Shown here: positions 1 to 6,396 of the stretch, piece by piece
Numbering within the stretch: the first letter of the stretch is position 1
Layout: every line of letters starts with the position of its first letter
From: Desulfobacteraceae bacterium
GTDB lineage: Bacteria; Desulfobacterota; Desulfobacteria; Desulfobacterales; Desulfobacteraceae
DNA: 11,235 nt
NCBI GenBank assembly: GCA_022712835.1
Contig: JAFLJU010000089.1
Span: 1 to 11,235, forward strand
Reading direction: 5' to 3'
Program-made: the position numbers and the translations under genes
The notes under the pieces: generated by a model
Database searches by the model: none
The model's input: the letters and a program-made list of their open reading frames with translations, nothing else
Told to the model about the DNA's origin: nothing

Positions 1-22
1 ATTGTTGTAAAAAATCAATCAT
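1..22 (-). CDS. Probable start of a minus-strand gene running off the left edge
   Basis: On the minus strand an ATG at 22-20 is preceded by AGGAG (complement of 30-34) with a 7-base spacer, which is a good ribosome binding site. The first seven codons read MIDFLQQ and then the window ends. Nothing can be said about function. The short inverted repeat ATTTAGG-CT-CCTAAAT (23-38) overlaps this ribosome binding site and could fold over it, but it is too short to lean on. The call rests only on the ribosome binding site and an open frame, so it may be chance. Confidence 0.4.
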
Positions 23-162
23 ATTTAGGCTCCTAAATTAGTATGAAAAAGATTATGAGCAATTCATTTTTTAAAACTAATTTATCATATCACAAGCTCA
101 CAGAGATTCTTAAAAATTTTCTACAATCAAAATGATTCCAAAACATTTATTATCAGGACTAA

Positions 163-374
163 CTTACGTCCTCTTCCTGCAAAATTATCAACACAGACAA
201 TTCCTGACTGCATTTCTTTCATCCCTTTCTGGATAGTGTCGAGGTTCCAGCCAAGTTCTTTTAGTGCCTTTCGTTGGCCTCTTTTCCCATAAGAGATACA
301 ACCCGGGCCATGAACTGTCTTTTTTCTGTGCCTTTTAATTCCGCCCGAGTCTTGTTTAAAAGGATTTTATTTCC
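163..374 (-). pseudogene. Frameshifted N-terminal remnant of an ISAzo13-like transposase
   Basis: Read on the minus strand, two frames join into one recognisable stretch. The first (about 374 to 280) gives NKTRAELKGTEKRQFMARVV followed by SLMGK. The second (about 279 to 163) gives RKALKELGWNLDTIQKGMKE, then MQSGIVCVDNFAGRGRK. The order 'ELKG-EKR-FMA...KELGW...TI-KGM-E--SG...GRGRK' is what I remember of the N-terminal part of ISAzo13-family (Rhodopirellula-type DDE) transposases. The frame breaks near 281-287, as expected from loss of one base in a Gly-Gly pair after MGK. After GRGRK the family pattern stops and the frame ends at 127, so the catalytic DDE domain is absent. I see no initiation codon or terminal inverted repeats. 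It is a dead fragment lying head to head with the broken HD-GYP gene to its right. The family name is from memory and unverified. Confidence 0.6.
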
Positions 375-422
375 GGGGTTAAGTTAGCCAGATGATCATG
401 ATACAATCGTGTATGGTGCTTC

Positions 423-806
423 ATGAAAGAACTAAAAATTATAAAGCAACATACAATCATCGGAGCAGAAATACTTGCCGGGTAGAAAAACGGATTTCTG
501 ACATTGGCCCAGACCATAGCCTTGACACATCATGAAAAATGGGACGAGTCAGGATATTCCAAAGGACTTAAACAGGGTGGTATTCCACAGGCAGGCCGTA
601 TTGTTTGTCTGGCAGATAAGTTTGATGTGCTGATGTCTGAGCGGCCAGGTCGAAAAGCGTTCACTCAGGAACAGGCCATGTATATTATTGAAAAGCAAAA
701 AGGCAAACACTTTGATCCAAAGGTTGTTGATGCTTTTTTCCAGGCAAAAGAAGAAATTTTGGAGATAATAAAGACCCATGCCGTGGGGAGAGTTGATAAT
801 AAATAA
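423..806 (+). pseudogene. HD-GYP domain phosphodiesterase, 5'-truncated with an in-frame amber codon
   Basis: The frame from 423 reads ELKIIKQHTIIGAEILAG, a stop (TAG at 483-485), then KNGFLTLAQTIALTHHEKWD and onward to TAA at 804-806. This is the C-terminal half of an HD-GYP domain, the family that hydrolyses cyclic di-GMP. Recognisable in order are KQHT-IGAEIL, IALTHHEKWD, the GYP segment, GRIVCLADKFD and the closing KHFDP-VVDAF. The GYP segment is decayed: DGxGYPxGL has become DESGYSKGL. The upstream HD metal-ligand half and any sensory or receiver domain are missing, and the frame has TGA stops at 393 and 399. The part after the amber codon could start only at TTG 504, without a good ribosome binding site. 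The left breakpoint lies next to the transposase remnant, so insertion followed by deletion may have removed the 5' half. It is almost certainly non-functional. Confidence 0.8.
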
Positions 807-1158
807 TCCTTTGCTATGTCTGGAAGGGTTAAAAATTCAGGGGGTGTCATGTAATGAGTGGCACTCCTTTATAATTATGCTTTACAAGGATATCAATCTT
901 CCCTGGGTTCCCCCAAGATTGTCTGGACTTTTTACTTGAACTTGCTGCCATTGGTTAGATGGCATCTTTTTTCTATAAGCGCCTTTGGTCGCTGCGATAA
1001 TGCTGGTGCCGAGTTCTGCCTGATCTGCTGCAAAAACCTGTATGTTCTTAACAAAAATAAAAACCAAAGCAAATGTTTCGTTAACATTTGCTTAAATATC
1101 CTAACAACCCAGGTACCTATTCCCATAGGCAATGGAGACGGTTTGATTTATAAACCCA
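807..1158. other. Gene-poor stretch between the HD-GYP remnant and the pldA promoter
   Basis: No convincing gene is seen here on either strand. Short open frames exist (for example a minus-strand frame of about 60 codons at 882-1067 containing AADQAELGTSIIAATKGAYR), but none has a clear ribosome binding site or a family I recognise. The stretch holds a 7-bp inverted repeat CAATCTT/AAGATTG (894-900 and 915-921) and the much better 11-bp inverted repeat listed separately. Given the two pseudogenes to its left, this is probably decayed DNA plus the upstream region of the phospholipase gene. Confidence 0.5.
1067..1093. repeat. Perfect 11-bp inverted repeat upstream of pldA
   Basis: The arms AAGCAAATGTT (1067-1077) and AACATTTGCTT (1083-1093) are exact reverse complements separated by TCGTT. 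The element lies about 65 bp upstream of the -35 box of the phospholipase promoter. It is AT-rich and has no T-run after it, so it is a poor terminator. An operator for a dimeric regulator is the more attractive reading, but no regulator is known. Confidence 0.5.
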
Positions 1159-1188
1159 TTGACAATACCGGTCGGATTTGGGTAAAAT
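1159..1188 (+). promoter_or_regulatory. Sigma-70-type promoter for the phospholipase gene
   Basis: A consensus -35 box TTGACA (1159-1164) and a near-consensus -10 box TAAAAT (1183-1188) are separated by 18 bp. Transcription would begin near 1195, giving a leader of about 80 bases before the ATG at 1274. This is the best promoter match I found in the window. Confidence 0.6.
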
Positions 1189-1273
1189 CAATAGTTCCGT
1201 AGCAAATCAAAATATGCAGGGTCGGAAACGATTCATGGTGCTATCAAATACCCGGATAAAAAAGGAGTTTATT

Positions 1274-2518
1274 ATGGAAACTATTTGCCGTCTAAACAGG
1301 AGGGGCCAAGCAAAACGCAAAAAAATTAATTCCTTCTTTTTGAGAATGATCGTGTTGGGTGCTGTTTCTTTATTTTTCGTGGCACCCTCATCTTTGCTGG
1401 CACAAGAGCCTGGTGTGTATATTGTTCCCCCCCAGGGGAATGTTGTTGCTGGTAGAATTGTCCGGTTTAATCTGTTTATCCATAATCCTGAAAACGTAAT
1501 GGTTATCAGTCATAAATATGGCAGGTTCATGATTAACCTTAAAAAAGCGGATGAGTTCCGTACCGTTGAAGCGGCTCCCGTGGATTCAGATTCAGATCTG
1601 TCCATTACACTCCCGGCCCAAGGGTATGCCAAAAGAGAGTATCAGTTTTTACTGCCTGAAAGCATGGATGGCAATATTACCTTGTCTCTGGATATGGAAG
1701 ATGCCCCACCCGTATTATTTGCGGCAAAGGTTGCGCCGATTGAGGAGCAGACCGAACAGATCTCACTGGATAAAGGCGCAGAACTATTCCAGCCCTTTGC
1801 CCGAAATTTTTCTGCCTACGAACCCATGTATTTTTTAATGGGGGTAGATCCTGGTCTTGAAAAAAGTAAATACCAAATCAGTTTTAAATACAAGCTGTTT
1901 AACTCACCCAGTGACAGTCAACTGACAAATGGATTTCTGGATGGATTTCATCTGGCATATACCCAGACTTCGTTCTGGGATCTTAAGTCAGATTCAAAAC
2001 CCTTTGATGATACCAGCTATAAGCCTGAGATATTTTATTACATGCCAAAAATCAATCTGAATACTCCCTGGATAAAGGCCTTTGGCATTCAAGCAGGATT
2101 TAAGCATGAATCAAACGGTAAAGGCGATACAGACTCCAGAAGTACAAATTATGCCTATATTGAACCCATCTTTGGCTTCCACCTTGTGAGCAATTATTAT
2201 CTCAAGATTGCACCCAGGGTTTGGGCCTATGTGGGCAATGACGATGATTCAAATGGAGACCTTGACAAATATCGGGGGTATTTTAATTTCCAGGCTAAAA
2301 TTGGTGATCCCCAGGGATTAATGCTGGATACCAATACCCGTTGGGCTGAAAAAGGCCCTAGCTTTCAGTTGGATTTAACCTATCCTGTGGCCGAATTTTT
2401 TCAAAATCGCCTCAAAATGTATCTTCAACTTCAATATTTTAACGGATATGCGGAAAATCTGATTAATTATCAGAAAAAAGATGAGGTCGTCCGGTTAGGT
2501 TTCTCATTTGTTCGTTAA
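1274..2518 (+). CDS. pldA: Outer-membrane phospholipase A (OMPLA/PldA family) with an N-terminal extension
   Basis: This is a calcium-dependent outer-membrane phospholipase (A1/A2 activity) that forms a 12-strand beta barrel and hydrolyses phospholipids misplaced in the outer leaflet. The start is ATG 1274, with AAGGAG six bases upstream; the open frame to its left lacks a better site. Residues 1-44 form a long signal peptide: basic start, hydrophobic core, cleavage near LLA-Q. Residues about 45-170 are a beta-rich extension absent from the roughly 290-residue E. coli enzyme. From about 175 the family pattern begins (FSAYEPMYFLMG). The catalytic block GFKHESNGKGDTDSRSTN supplies His278, Ser280 and Asn292, with exactly the His-x-Ser and Ser-to-Asn spacing of E. 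coli His142/Ser144/Asn156. Ser288 matches the calcium-binding Ser152. The late LQYFNGYAENLINY block also fits. The last residue is Arg rather than the usual aromatic one. It appears to be a single-gene unit. Confidence 0.92.
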   Translation: METICRLNRRGQAKRKKINSFFLRMIVLGAVSLFFVAPSSLLAQEPGVYIVPPQGNVVAGRIVRFNLFIHNPENVMVISHKYGRFMINLKKADEFRTVEAAPVDSDSDLSITLPAQGYAKREYQFLLPESMDGNITLSLDMEDAPPVLFAAKVAPIEEQTEQISLDKGAELFQPFARNFSAYEPMYFLMGVDPGLEKSKYQISFKYKLFNSPSDSQLTNGFLDGFHLAYTQTSFWDLKSDSKPFDDTSYKPEIFYYMPKINLNTPWIKAFGIQAGFKHESNGKGDTDSRSTNYAYIEPIFGFHLVSNYYLKIAPRVWAYVGNDDDSNGDLDKYRGYFNFQAKIGDPQGLMLDTNTRWAEKGPSFQLDLTYPVAEFFQNRLKMYLQLQYFNGYAENLINYQKKDEVVRLGFSFVR

Positions 2519-2533
2519 AACTCACTGAATTGC

Positions 2534-2551
2534 TGGTTTAACTTTAAACCA
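2534..2551 (+). terminator. Weak hairpin after pldA
   Basis: TGGTTTA-ACTT-TAAACCA forms a 7-bp stem with a 4-base loop 15 bases after the phospholipase stop. The stem is AT-rich and is followed by TTACAATGG instead of a T-run, so if it ends transcription it does so weakly. Confidence 0.3.
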
Positions 2552-2669
2552 TTACAATGGAAAAAGAATTCCAAATGACTTTATTTAAGCTGGATGAAAA
2601 AAAATGTAAATATTGTCGCCTGCCCAACAGAAACAAACCAAAGGTTAGATGGATTGAATAAAACAACAG

Positions 2670-2711
2670 CCAGGGGTGTGGTTAAGGGTCGCCCCCCCCC
2701 CATTCTCCTGG
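2670..2711. repeat. Imperfect inverted repeat holding a 10-C run, between convergent genes
   Basis: CCAGG (2670-2674) and CCTGG (2707-2711) flank a segment with a run of ten C on the plus strand (2692-2701) and a partly complementary GGGG at 2673-2676. On the minus strand the element begins six bases after the MFS stop codon and is followed by GCTGTTGTTTTATT, so it may be a degraded terminator for the minus-strand operon. The homopolymer is expected to vary in length but lies outside any gene I accept. Confidence 0.35.
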
Positions 2712-2716
2712 CATCT

Positions 2717-3892
2717 TCAATCGGCCTGATCCAGCTGATATCCCCTGAAAAAGTAGGTCACAACAACACTTCCGAACAATATCAAACAACTTCCGATAAT
2801 AAACACATGGGCAAGGCCAAAAAGATCAAGGATTATCCCCGAAAGAATGGGAGAGACAATCATGCCAAGACTCCAGGCAGCATCGGTGATACCCATAAGC
2901 GAAGCCATTCCCATGGTACGGCCCAATTGGCCTGTGATGACAAGTCCTGCTGGCAGGGCTATGCCATTGGCCATGCCCATGAGGATATTTAACAAAAGGA
3001 TCATGGCAAAGCCTTGAACAAATGGCATTCCCAAAACGATCAGACCAGAGGCAAAAGTCCCTGAAATGATAAAGTATTTGGGATTGATCCTATCTGCAAG
3101 TCTACCCATGGAACGCTGGAGAAATGCGATGAGAAAAATATTGGCCCCCAGAATAATTCCGACCTGGGAGCTTGTCAGGTTGAGCTGGATGGCAAGAATT
3201 GGTAAAAAGGTATAAACCGCCCCCTGGCCCGAGGCCGTGAAAAATCTCATGATGAAAAGTCCCAGAACAATCCGGTGGCGGAACATTTCTTTAATGGAAT
3301 AAATCCGGGATTTTTTCCCTGGCAAATGACGGCTATTTTCAGAAGGTATAAAAATCATCACCAGAAGACAGGTTAAAAGTGCAAGTGCTCCCATGGCATA
3401 AAAGGCTGCATCCATTCCAAAATGATCACGAATCGTCCCGCCTAGTACTGGCCCTATCCCAAGACCCAACATGACCGCCATATTCAAGGTTCCCATGTAA
3501 AGACCTAATTTCCCTTTGGGTGCAATATCCGCGGCAAGAGCCATAGCAATGGGAACCACAAGAACAGAAGTCATTCCATGGAAAAACCGGATAAGAATTA
3601 GGGATTTTGGCAGGGTCGGTAATACATACAATACCGAAATAAATGCATAGAGAAACAATCCCGTCACAATAAATTGTTTTCGTCCAAATTTGTCAGAAAG
3701 ACGCCCGACCAGTGGATTAAAAAGGGTTCTGGCAATATTGAAAGAGGCAATAATCAGTCCAACTAAAAATCCTGTTGCACCCAATTCCACCGCATATACC
3801 GGTATAATCGGCCAGATGATCCCGAGACCTATCATGGCAACGCCCACGGAAACGGAAAGTAAAAAAAGAACGCCTGAAGAAGACCGCTCCAT
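2717..3892 (-). CDS. Major facilitator superfamily transporter (drug:H+ antiporter type)
   Basis: This is an inner-membrane secondary transporter of 391 residues, the usual size of a 12-helix MFS protein of the DHA1 type. The conserved motif A between helices 2 and 3 is complete (GRLSDKFGRK, residues 63-72). A helix-5 antiporter-like motif (GLGIGPVLGG, ending near residue 152) is also present, with RFFHGM before it. Almost all of the rest is hydrophobic helix. The protein most likely exports a small organic molecule by proton exchange, but the substrate cannot be read from the sequence. ATG 3892 starts only three bases after the stop of the radical SAM gene, and its ribosome binding site (GAGG) lies inside that gene's last codons. 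The two are therefore co-transcribed and probably translationally coupled. This suggests, by inference only, that the transporter handles a product or substrate of that enzyme. Confidence 0.9.
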   Translation of the reverse strand: MERSSSGVLFLLSVSVGVAMIGLGIIWPIIPVYAVELGATGFLVGLIIASFNIARTLFNPLVGRLSDKFGRKQFIVTGLFLYAFISVLYVLPTLPKSLILIRFFHGMTSVLVVPIAMALAADIAPKGKLGLYMGTLNMAVMLGLGIGPVLGGTIRDHFGMDAAFYAMGALALLTCLLVMIFIPSENSRHLPGKKSRIYSIKEMFRHRIVLGLFIMRFFTASGQGAVYTFLPILAIQLNLTSSQVGIILGANIFLIAFLQRSMGRLADRINPKYFIISGTFASGLIVLGMPFVQGFAMILLLNILMGMANGIALPAGLVITGQLGRTMGMASLMGITDAAWSLGMIVSPILSGIILDLFGLAHVFIIGSCLILFGSVVVTYFFRGYQLDQAD

Positions 3893-3895
3893 AAA

Positions 3896-4789
3896 TTACA
3901 GTCCTCGCATCCATTCCGGTTTCAGATCGATGTGACCGGCCAGGGCGTGATCAAGGGTTTTCAGCACGGCGGGCTTGTCTTGTGGAAACCTGGCATCAAT
4001 CGACAGATAATTACTGGCATGTACGGATCGAAAGGCTCCCCTGGTAAGATTTGTATGCTCTACCAATTCCCTGAGTTCTGAAATCATGCCCAATGCATCT
4101 GGAATTTTATACTCTCCTTTTTCAAAGGCCTTGCCAAGAGGAGTATTGGGCAGAGGCATAAGGCTCAGAGCGCTGACGGCTTCTGGGTCAATGGCTGTCA
4201 GCGCAAGGCCTGTCTGCCTGGCATGGGCAAGACTTAAATCGATCTGCCCCAAACCCAACAAAACAATGGTGACCAAACGGATACCGGACTTTCTTAAGCG
4301 TTGGCAATGGGCAATCAACTCTTCCGGGCTGCCGCCTTTCTGGATATCTTTTCTCACCTGGGCATGGCCCGATTCTAATCCAAGAAATACAGCCTTGAGA
4401 CCATTCTCATGGAGATAGGACAATTCATCATCGGTTTTTAATTTAATGGATTTTAAATTGGCATAACAGGTAATCCTCTTTACCCAGGGCAGTTTTTCAT
4501 GGATGTTTTTCAATAACCATTTCCAATTTTCCATGGGCATGACAAGGGCATCCCCGTCCATGACAAAGACTCTGTCCTGGTGCCGGCAAAAACGGCTGGC
4601 ATATTCAAAATCTGCTTCTAAATATTTTCTGTCTTTTAGGGCAAATTTTTTATCTGTATAGGCACCGCAAAAGGTGCATTTAGAATGGGAGCAGCCCAAA
4701 GTAGCCTGTAGCAGTATGGCATTGGCTTCACTGGGCGGACGGATACAATTTCCGACATGATGGAATCCGTTATTAAGGGGAAGATTCAT
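3896..4789 (-). CDS. Radical SAM protein of unknown substrate
   Basis: This is a 297-residue radical S-adenosylmethionine enzyme. The cluster motif is GCSHSKCTFCG, with Cys33, Cys38 and Cys41. The spacing is Cx4CxxC, one residue more than the textbook Cx3CxxC, a variant found in a subgroup with openings such as RPPSEA...LLLQxTxGC. The Gly-rich and acidic strands of the partial TIM barrel follow: MDGDAL near 79, an ITCYAN strand, then GLKAVFLGLESGH near 130-142, the usual radical SAM 'GxESG' element. No B12-binding, SPASM or extra iron-sulfur domain is present, so it is a minimal enzyme. The start is ATG 4789 with GGAGAGG on the minus strand about nine bases upstream. It is the first gene of a two-gene unit with the MFS transporter. 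The reaction is unknown; oxidative clean-up or small-molecule modification are both possible. Confidence 0.88.
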   Translation of the reverse strand: MNLPLNNGFHHVGNCIRPPSEANAILLQATLGCSHSKCTFCGAYTDKKFALKDRKYLEADFEYASRFCRHQDRVFVMDGDALVMPMENWKWLLKNIHEKLPWVKRITCYANLKSIKLKTDDELSYLHENGLKAVFLGLESGHAQVRKDIQKGGSPEELIAHCQRLRKSGIRLVTIVLLGLGQIDLSLAHARQTGLALTAIDPEAVSALSLMPLPNTPLGKAFEKGEYKIPDALGMISELRELVEHTNLTRGAFRSVHASNYLSIDARFPQDKPAVLKTLDHALAGHIDLKPEWMRGL

Positions 4790-4968
4790 TTAAAAGGGCC
4801 TCTCCGGTGTGTTAAAAGTTTACAGCGTCAAATATTTAATTCCTTTTTAAAGGGTTTCTTGATGTTTGTCACTGGATAGTTTGAAGGGATATTTTTTACA
4901 GGTTTTAAGGGGGAGAACGATTTTGGTTAAAACGGGAGTAAGTTGGCAACCCTATCTATAAAAAGATC
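4790..4968. other. Intergenic region upstream of the radical SAM gene
   Basis: This stretch must hold the promoter of the minus-strand radical SAM/MFS operon, but no clear pair of boxes stands out. A minus-strand TTGACG near 4829-4834 is a possible -35 box without a good -10 box at the right distance. A small palindrome, CCTTT-TT-AAAGG (about 4850-4861), is also present. Confidence 0.3.
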
Positions 4969-5007
4969 GGGTAAAACGATTGGGTAAAAAGACTGGGTAA
5001 AACTATT
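4969..5007. repeat. Three tandem copies of a 13-bp unit at the 3' end of a gene
   Basis: On the plus strand the units are GGGTAAAACGATT (4969-4981), GGGTAAAAAGACT (4982-4994) and GGGTAAAACTATT (4995-5007). A shorter relative, GGTAACGATT, follows at 5009-5018. The stop codon of the minus-strand gene (5003-5005) lies inside the copy nearest to it, and the truncated relative encodes its last residues. The unit is not a multiple of three bases. Confidence 0.85.
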
Positions 5008-5686
5008 TGGTAACGATTTTAAAGTAATTGCTGGCAGGCTTATCAAAATGAACCTCTGACATGGCCAGCGGGTCACTAGTGGCAGCCAGGTCCATCTCAT
5101 ATCGAATGACAAACCAGACGATAGTGCCTTGTTTTTCAACAAAATTGTCGGCAAGTTTCAGGCTGCCTTTGGATGTTTTGGCACCTAAATAGGAAATACC
5201 GTCCATCTTGGAAAGACAGCCTGATCCATTCTCATATGTCATGGTTAATTTGAAATCAAAATTCGCAAAACCCTGTTTGGAATTGGTACCACACATTCCG
5301 TCCCAGAAAAAATAAACATCAAACAGGACACCATCCTTTTCAGTTACGCATTCGATGGTATGTTCTCCAGACTGGGAAATCCTTGCATCTTGCCCCTCTT
5401 CATACCGAATAGCCCCGCAAAGAAGCATTTGAAACAAGATTCCGTAGTGGTGCAGATTGAAACGGCCCCAAAATTGATTATTTAAAATCCATCCTTTGGA
5501 TATGTTTTTTCGGTGGGATTGATATTCCCGGCTTACCTTCAAATCAAACGGCCGGTTTTTTGCGTGGTTGGCATATTCATTTATCACCAGCAGATTGGAT
5601 TGGTTTTGCACAGGCCGGTACATCTGCATCATCTCATGTTCTAAAATGCCGACTTTGAAAAGATTGTCTTTTTTCTTTTTTGGCAC
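5003..5686 (-). CDS. Hypothetical protein, 227 residues, family not recognised
   Basis: I do not recognise this protein. It starts at GTG 5686 with a strong ribosome binding site (GAGGAAGG on the minus strand, about eight bases upstream), and no better ATG lies nearby. There is no signal peptide or membrane helix, and the N-terminus is basic (PKKKKDNLFK), so it is probably cytoplasmic. The composition is mixed alpha/beta and rich in aromatics, with features such as GWILNNQFWGRFNLHHYG (residues 65-82), a strand-rich middle (VLFDVYFFWDGMCG near 120-133) and a late WFVIRYEMDLAATSDP block (191-206). The four cysteines (90, 113, 132, 157) show no metal-site spacing. It stands alone between two intergenic regions. 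A TATATAAT-type sequence about 60 bases upstream may be its -10 box. Its C-terminus ends within a tandem repeat, so the last residues may vary between strains. Confidence 0.7.
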   Translation of the reverse strand: MPKKKKDNLFKVGILEHEMMQMYRPVQNQSNLLVINEYANHAKNRPFDLKVSREYQSHRKNISKGWILNNQFWGRFNLHHYGILFQMLLCGAIRYEEGQDARISQSGEHTIECVTEKDGVLFDVYFFWDGMCGTNSKQGFANFDFKLTMTYENGSGCLSKMDGISYLGAKTSKGSLKLADNFVEKQGTIVWFVIRYEMDLAATSDPLAMSEVHFDKPASNYFKIVTK

Positions 5687-5701
5687 TTAACGACCTTCCT
5701 C

Positions 5702-5934
5702 TTTAGGGTTGATGAAAATTTCCATGTAGGCTAATATTCGAGGCTTATTATATAATACTCTATATTAAAGTTAGTGTTACAAAAAAAAAGGAGAAAAGTA
5801 AATCAGGGAAACCGGTAAATTTTTATTTTTTTTTATAAAATATAAACGAAGGTGATGGACGAAAGGGTGCATTCTTTTATGCTGCCTTGTATAAATGCAT
5901 CATGTGAGGGGGATACAGGCTGATTCACCGGATT
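5702..5934. other. AT-rich intergenic region between divergent genes
   Basis: This spacer lies between the minus-strand hypothetical gene and the release-factor-like gene. The left part is very AT-rich (TTATATAATAC around 5748-5758, then runs of A and T) and presumably holds promoters for both directions. A 22-codon frame starts at ATG 5855, but its AAGG is only two bases from the start codon and I do not count it as a gene. I see no riboswitch-like structure. Confidence 0.35.
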
Positions 5935-5958
5935 CAGGTTTTTGATCAGGTTTTTGAT
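5935..5958. repeat. Perfect 12-bp tandem duplication just before a start codon
   Basis: CAGGTTTTTGAT occurs twice without a gap (5935-5946 and 5947-5958). The second copy ends ten bases before the chosen ATG at 5969 of the release-factor-like gene, so the duplication lies in its leader. Confidence 0.9.
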
Positions 5959-5968
5959 CGGGGAGAGA

Positions 5969-6349
5969 ATGGGGCAGGATATGGGACCGGATAAAAAAAA
6001 AATTGAGGCACTGGAAAAAAAGATGGCAACCTTGGGAATTAAGAGGGAGGATATCAACGAAAAATTCATAAAATCCTCGGGCAGGGGAGGGCAAAAAGTC
6101 AATAAGACCGCTTCCGCCGTTTTCCTGAGCCACGAAAAAACGGGGCTTAGCGTGAAAGCCGGTAAACACAGGTCCCAACATTTGAACCGATTCCTGGCCC
6201 TAAGAAGTCTGGTCGAAAAAATTGAAGCCCAAATGACCGGAAAAAACGACCAGGAAACGGAACAATTTGAGAAAATCCGAAAGCAGAAACAAAAACGGAA
6301 AAAAAGAAGTCAGAAAAAACTGAGCACTAAAAATCCAAATGACAATTGA
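5969..6349 (+). CDS. Stand-alone GGQ-domain release-factor-like protein
   Basis: This is a small protein of 126 residues related to the catalytic domain of class I peptide chain release factors, which hydrolyses peptidyl-tRNA in the ribosome. The key block SSGRGGQKVNKTASAVFLSH has the GGQ tripeptide at residues 40-42, followed by KVNKT, TGLSVKAGKHRSQ and LNRFLAL, the normal order of the RF-1 fold. There are no stop-codon-recognition domains. The C-terminus (about 95-126) is a highly basic tail (RKQKQKRKKRSQKK), as in rescue factors such as ArfB/YaeJ and mitochondrial C12orf65, where such a tail enters the empty mRNA channel or binds rRNA. A role in rescuing stalled ribosomes is therefore likely, with ArfB-like or C12orf65-like both possible. 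ATG 5969 was chosen for the purine-rich GGGGAG just upstream; ATG 5981 and an upstream TTG at 5942 are alternatives. It seems to be monocistronic. Confidence 0.85.
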   Translation: MGQDMGPDKKKIEALEKKMATLGIKREDINEKFIKSSGRGGQKVNKTASAVFLSHEKTGLSVKAGKHRSQHLNRFLALRSLVEKIEAQMTGKNDQETEQFEKIRKQKQKRKKRSQKKLSTKNPNDN

Positions 6350-6396
6350 ATGCTTTTTACATGGGGATTTGTTTTAAGCCCTCTTGTTACTTAAAT

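Noticed and set aside
483..485. TAG codon in the HD-GYP frame read as pyrrolysine
   Set aside because: The fragment also lacks its 5' half, has TGA stops just upstream and has lost motif residues. Pseudogene decay explains the TAG better, and pyrrolysine is not known in this family.
1067..1093. Inverted repeat taken as a Rho-independent terminator
   Set aside because: The stem is AT-rich and no T-run follows on either side.
882..1132. Minus-strand open frames in the gene-poor stretch
   Set aside because: They are short, overlap each other in different frames, and show no ribosome binding site or known family.
1178..1273. Upstream extension of the phospholipase frame
   Set aside because: It starts inside the promoter and lacks a ribosome binding site; the ATG at 1274 has one and is followed by a proper signal peptide.
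2594..2992. Plus-strand open frame of 132 codons at the end of the MFS gene
   Set aside because: It mostly overlaps the well-supported MFS gene in antisense, has no recognisable domain, and its early part spans the C-run.
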